Positions 60,067 to 64,000 of a stretch of 64,000 nt of DNA are shown piece after piece. The position numbers and the translations under genes are program-made. Within the stretch, counting starts at the first letter, position 1, and every line of letters begins with the position of its first letter. The notes beneath the pieces were generated by a model. The model had not been told where the DNA came from. It saw nothing but the letters and a program-made list of their open reading frames with translations, and ran no database searches. The DNA is taken from the NCBI RefSeq assembly GCF_003001675.1, contig NZ_PVYW01000002.1, forward strand, positions 372,001 through 436,000. Reading direction: 5' to 3'. The DNA is from Cohnella sp. SGD-V74 (GTDB taxonomy: Bacteria; Bacillota; Bacilli; Paenibacillales; Paenibacillaceae).

Positions 60067-63000
60067 TTAATTGCCGGTGAGCGAGAAGTCGTCAAAATAG
60101 AATGTTCCGCGCATATCGTTAAAATAAGGATAGATGCGGACTTTAGCTGTACCTGAAGGAGCTGTGTACGACGCATGAACGTTAACGAATTCAGACGTTG
60201 TGCCCGTGAAGACAGCAGCCACATGGTCTGCGAGAATCGTTCCGTTTGCGCTTAAGAACTGAATCTTGAACCTCAGTGTACTTCCATTGTTCACAGGAAT
60301 GTTCACGTAACCGTCGAACGTGTAGGTTGTACCCGCGATCGCATCAACATCCTGGTACCACCCCATCCACGGACCGGAATCTCCGTTAACTCTCAGCGAT
60401 GCGGAGCCTGAACGATAGACGGACGTGTTGCGCGAAATGTAATAGTCCTGCTCATAAATCCAGGAGGCCGGCCTCCCGCCGCTATCCGCCTCGAAGCCCG
60501 GATTAACGAGCAGGTTGCCCCCGGAGGAAGGCGCGTTCGTCGTCACGTTCAGAGCATCGCTGGCGGCGGAGACGTTGCCGGCCGCGTCTTTGGCTTTGAC
60601 CGTAAAGCTGTACGCTGTGCTTGCCGTCAGGCCGGTTGCCGTGAACGTCGTTGCTCCGGTCGTCGAACCGACAAGCGTCGCTCCGCGATATATATCGTAA
60701 CCCGTGACTCCGACGTTGTCCGTCGATGCGGTCCAGGACAGGCTTACCGTCGTGTCGGACTTCGATGGCGACGTCAAACCGGTCGGCGCTGAAGGCGCTT
60801 GGGTGTCCTCAGGCGGCGCATACGGGCTCAGAAAGCTTCCGTCGACGACCGTCGTCGTCGCGATGTCCGGTCCGGTCCAGCCGACGGCCAAGTTGTCGCC
60901 GCCGTCGCCTTCCTTGTGCAGAACTTCCACATAGTAGGACTGTCCGGCTGTCAGCGATTTCGCGGCAGACTGCTGCGAGCCGTACTTGTTCCATTCCCTC
61001 GAATTGGTCCAGCCTGTCACGGAAGCGATCTTCGTTTTGTTCGCCGGGTTGGCGTCCGTGCTCAGCCACAGCTCGCTGTCGTCGTCTCCGGCGATCCAGA
61101 ACGTGTACGAGCCGGTCGTTCCCGGCGTAATATAGCCGCGGATTCTCGTACCGTAATCGTCCGCCCAGTTCGTCGGGGCTTCCAGACTCGTTAACGTGTT
61201 CGTGCCGCTTGGCGCCGTCGTCAACGGAATGGAGGAGATCGAAGTTCCGCCGATGCCGGTCCAGTATTCGCGCGTAATGCTGCCCGTTCCGCCGCCTGTC
61301 GCGGCGTTCGTCGTGACGCTCAGCGCGGAGCTGGCGGCGGAGACGTTGCCTGCCGCATCTCTGGCCTTGACCGTAAAGCTGTAAGTGGTATTCGGCGTCA
61401 AGCCGGTTGCCTGGAACGTTGTCGTCGAACCGCCGACCGAACCGGCGAGCGTTGCGCCATTATAGACGTCGTAGCCCGTCACTCCCACGTTATCGGTAGA
61501 CGCGGTCCAAGACAAATTGACCGTCGTTGCCGTTTTCGAAGGCGATGTCAAGCCCGCTGGCGCTGACGGAGCAAGCGTGTCTCCGGAACCGCCGCCGCTT
61601 GCGGTAAGCGAGAAGTCGTCGAAGTACAGAGCGCCGCGCAAATCTTTCATGTAAATATAAACTCTCGCTTTAGCCGTATTCGCCGGGGCAAGCCGGGAGC
61701 CGTTCACGTTGACGAAGCCCGTCGTTGTGCCCGTGTGCGTGTAGAGCAGCTCATCCTGAAGAACGTTATTCGAAGCGTCAAGGAAGCGAAGCTTGAAGTC
61801 GATCGTCGTCCCGTTGTTCGAGGCGGCATTGTAGTATCCGTCGAACGTATAGGTCGTGCCGGCCGCCGCTGCCGCGTCCTGATAGAAGGCGAGCCAAGGC
61901 CCGGTGTCTCCGGACATTCTCATCGACGCGGTACCGGATCTCTTGACCGCGGTGTCGCGGTAGCAGAAATAATCGTTCTCACAGATCCACGAATCGGGCT
62001 TGTTGGAGCTGTTGCTCGTATCGAAGCCAGGGTTCGCCAACTTGTTGACCGGAATCGGCGGCAGCGTGGTGACGCTGATCGTATTGCTCGCCGCGGATGC
62101 GTTATTCCTTGCATCGCGCGCTTTGACGTAGTAACTGTAAGTCGTTTCAGCCGTTAGACCGGTATCCGTGAACGTCGTTGAGGTGCCGCTGACGGTTCCG
62201 GACAACGTTCCGTCCCGGTAGATATCGTATGCGGTCACTCCCACGTTGTCCGTGGAAGCGGTCCACGACAAGGTCACCGAGACGTCCAGCTTGGAGGGTG
62301 AAGACAAACTGCCCGGCGCCGTCGGAGGCGTCGTATCCGGCGGGTTCGTCGTGACAGTCAGGGCTGAGCTCGCCGCAGAGACATTGCCCGCATTGTCCTT
62401 CGCTTTGACGGTAAAGGTGTAAGACGTATTAGCGGTCAAATTCGTCGCTGTGTAAGCGGTAGCGCCGCCCGTCGAGCCGACCAGCGTAGAGCCGCGGTAC
62501 ACGTCGTAGTCCGTTACGCGGACGTTGTCGGTGGAAGGAGACCAGGTCAAGGTTACTGTCGTATCCGTCTTGGATGGAGACGCCAGGTTCGTCGGAGCGG
62601 CAGGAGGAGTCGTGTCCGGCGCGTCGCATCCTTCGCATTCGATTTTGACCGCGATATCCCTCGTAAACGAAGGAACGCTCACCGTCAAGCTGCCGCCGGT
62701 CGCCTGCACGCTTGAAGTCGTACCGTATGCTCCCGTATAGGTATTGTAGAACGTCACATCGTAGTATCCGTTCGGCATTGGAATGGTCAACGACATTCCG
62801 CTAACCGTCGGCGGGGATGACACCGTGTGATTTCCTTGCGGATCATTAATCCACAAGTAGGCGCGTGAATTGCTCTTGAAACCGCCTGCCTTCGTGCCGT
62901 TGGATTGCAGCCCGTAGTCCACGTGCGGCATATCGATCAGATGGTCTTCGACCGGCTGAACGAAGTCGGCCAAGCGAGTATGGATCGCTTTGAAACTTGC

Positions 63001-64000
63001 CGGAAGCGCGAATCCGGTTTCAAAAATCCACCACAAGCTGCCGCCGGCGGCTCCTGCGCGGAAAATCGGAGCCCAAAGAGCATTGTGCATGTATTCGTCA
63101 ATGGTCGGATCAGTCGTCTGATCTTCGTGAGTACGGCCTACTTCCCCAATGAAGGCAGGCTTGCCTGGTACCATGGACAGCAAGTTCTCAATGTTCTCCT
63201 CCCAAGCGTCTATGACATTGGCGCTGCTGTCGTAACGGTGGACATTCGTCGCATCGAGCGTCGTCAAGGTTTGCCAAGATTGCTGCCCGGAGCCCGCGTG
63301 GTCTTTCCAGGCGAAGCTTGTCGTAGTCGGATGATGGTAAAAATCCAGCGACTTCCAGTAATTATCCATTTCGGTATGCCATGCACCGCGAATGGATGCC
63401 GTCGTGTCGACGCGATTGTCCGCTTCATTCCAATACTCGATCATACCGAGCGCCCGGCTATAGCCATAGCGGGCAAACACGTAGCGCAGAAGCTTTTTGT
63501 AGTATGCCTTCGCCGTCGCGTCCGTCCAAAATCCGGCGTTGTTCTCGGAATACGTCGTCGGCCCGCCGTTCGCCTGGTTGTAAGCGTTAACATTCCACTG
63601 ATAATAGAAGTCTCCGAAGCTGAGCAGCGTCAGCATGATGTAAACGTCGTTCGCCTCGGCGGTCTCCAGCATGAGATCCATCCGGGCTTGGTTATCCAAC
63701 TGATACCGTCCGATGCCTTCGTAAGGAATAGTCAAGCCGGCTTCGTTCGCCACGATTGGTCCCCATTCCGGAGCGAGGCTGCTCCACCAGCAAGAATACC
63801 AGACGCGGAGCAAGTTCATTTTCGCAGGCTTCAAGTTCGGGATTTCGTCGATGACGGCATTCGCATTCGGATTGTTCCATGCGAAGTTCGTTCCGATGAG
63901 CGTGATTTGCGACCCATAGCTGTCTGCGAACCGCGTGCCTTGTGTGCTCATAAATCCGCGGTTATTGCCCGGGCCTCCAGCCGTGAACGTATACGTCGAA
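60067..64000 (-). CDS. Multimodular clan-A glycoside hydrolase, 5' end outside window
   Basis: At least 1310 residues are inside; the frame is open at the right edge, with 16 codons before the ATG at 63951. The catalytic barrel (GH5-like, to about residue 440) has the acid/base Glu in MIEYWNEADN and nucleophile Glu in AFIGEVGRTHED. Then come two FN3 domains, a CBM4/9-like module (DSWICENDYFCYRDTAV), FN3, a PA14 module (GSITREYWTGIGG...), FN3 and a second CBM. Repeated linkers begin DTTPP/APSAP. It is probably a secreted mannanase- or glucanase-like enzyme; signal peptide not visible. Confidence 0.85.
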   Translation of the reverse strand, partial: STYTFTAGGPGNNRGFMSTQGTRFADSYGSQITLIGTNFAWNNPNANAVIDEIPNLKPAKMNLLRVWYSCWWSSLAPEWGPIVANEAGLTIPYEGIGRYQLDNQARMDLMLETAEANDVYIMLTLLSFGDFYYQWNVNAYNQANGGPTTYSENNAGFWTDATAKAYYKKLLRYVFARYGYSRALGMIEYWNEADNRVDTTASIRGAWHTEMDNYWKSLDFYHHPTTTSFAWKDHAGSGQQSWQTLTTLDATNVHRYDSSANVIDAWEENIENLLSMVPGKPAFIGEVGRTHEDQTTDPTIDEYMHNALWAPIFRAGAAGGSLWWIFETGFALPASFKAIHTRLADFVQPVEDHLIDMPHVDYGLQSNGTKAGGFKSNSRAYLWINDPQGNHTVSSPPTVSGMSLTIPMPNGYYDVTFYNTYTGAYGTTSSVQATGGSLTVSVPSFTRDIAVKIECEGCDAPDTTPPAAPTNLASPSKTDTTVTLTWSPSTDNVRVTDYDVYRGSTLVGSTGGATAYTATNLTANTSYTFTVKAKDNAGNVSAASSALTVTTNPPDTTPPTAPGSLSSPSKLDVSVTLSWTASTDNVGVTAYDIYRDGTLSGTVSGTSTTFTDTGLTAETTYSYYVKARDARNNASAASNTISVTTLPPIPVNKLANPGFDTSNSSNKPDSWICENDYFCYRDTAVKRSGTASMRMSGDTGPWLAFYQDAAAAAGTTYTFDGYYNAASNNGTTIDFKLRFLDASNNVLQDELLYTHTGTTTGFVNVNGSRLAPANTAKARVYIYMKDLRGALYFDDFSLTASGGGSGDTLAPSAPAGLTSPSKTATTVNLSWTASTDNVGVTGYDVYNGATLAGSVGGSTTTFQATGLTPNTTYSFTVKARDAAGNVSAASSALSVTTNAATGGGTGSITREYWTGIGGTSISSIPLTTAPSGTNTLTSLEAPTNWADDYGTRIRGYITPGTTGSYTFWIAGDDDSELWLSTDANPANKTKIASVTGWTNSREWNKYGSQQSAAKSLTAGQSYYVEVLHKEGDGGDNLAVGWTGPDIATTTVVDGSFLSPYAPPEDTQAPSAPTGLTSPSKSDTTVSLSWTASTDNVGVTGYDIYRGATLVGSTTGATTFTATGLTASTAYSFTVKAKDAAGNVSAASDALNVTTNAPSSGGNLLVNPGFEADSGGRPASWIYEQDYYISRNTSVYRSGSASLRVNGDSGPWMGWYQDVDAIAGTTYTFDGYVNIPVNNGSTLRFKIQFLSANGTILADHVAAVFTGTTSEFVNVHASYTAPSGTAKVRIYPYFNDMRGTFYFDDFSLTGN

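Overview
The window looks like a chromosome segment of a Gram-positive spore-former of the Paenibacillaceae (Paenibacillus/Cohnella type). This rests on many AraC-type regulators, two YesM/YesN sensor pairs beside sugar ABC transporters, large secreted multimodular glycosidases with SLH anchors, AGGAGG-type ribosome sites, ClpP, ribonuclease Z, and a B. subtilis yvaD-F-like gene trio. Species cannot be named from the sequence alone. No rRNA, tRNA, CRISPR array, prophage or complete insertion sequence was found.

Layout. 1-11 kb is a sulfur-scavenging block: two flavin monooxygenases, a sulfonate-type ABC transporter split over two operons (ssuA with metY; ssuC-ssuB), a thioredoxin-like protein, and a YvaD/TetR/SMR efflux trio. 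Both transporter operons start with a promoter, an inverted repeat just after the -10, a small hairpin and an intrinsic terminator before the first gene, which suggests attenuation by sulfur supply. 11-20 kb holds clpP, an ECF sigma factor and four AraC regulators interleaved with four phytanoyl-CoA-dioxygenase-like (Fe/2-oxoglutarate) enzymes. 20-26 kb has rnz, a gene-free stretch with a 95-bp tandem array inside 17-bp inverted repeats, and several modest genes (DoxX, ThuA-like, membrane proteins).

26-44 kb carries two sugar-sensing units. One is solute-binding protein/YesM/YesN with no permease, plus a downstream chemoreceptor. The other is YesM/YesN followed by a complete binding protein and two permeases with a GH99-like enzyme. 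44-64 kb is a polysaccharide-degrading region: a DUF5060/DUF4038 glycosidase with two discoidin domains, a 2116-residue GH87-type alpha-1,3-glucanase with seven trefoil-like repeats and three SLH domains, a maltose-type ABC transporter, a PhoX phosphatase with its own TatA/TatC, and a truncated clan-A glycosidase at the right edge.

The most striking observation links these parts. Three promoters (orphan binding protein, chemoreceptor and malE-like gene) carry the same pair of GTCAC direct repeats, 21 bp apart, with the near repeat exactly 32 nt from the -10. This suggests one YesN-type activator controls sensing, chemotaxis and uptake at loci up to about 29 kb apart. Three palindromic or inverted-repeat-bounded intergenic elements (21.7, 40.3 and 53.2 kb) look like non-autonomous mobile or structured repeats.
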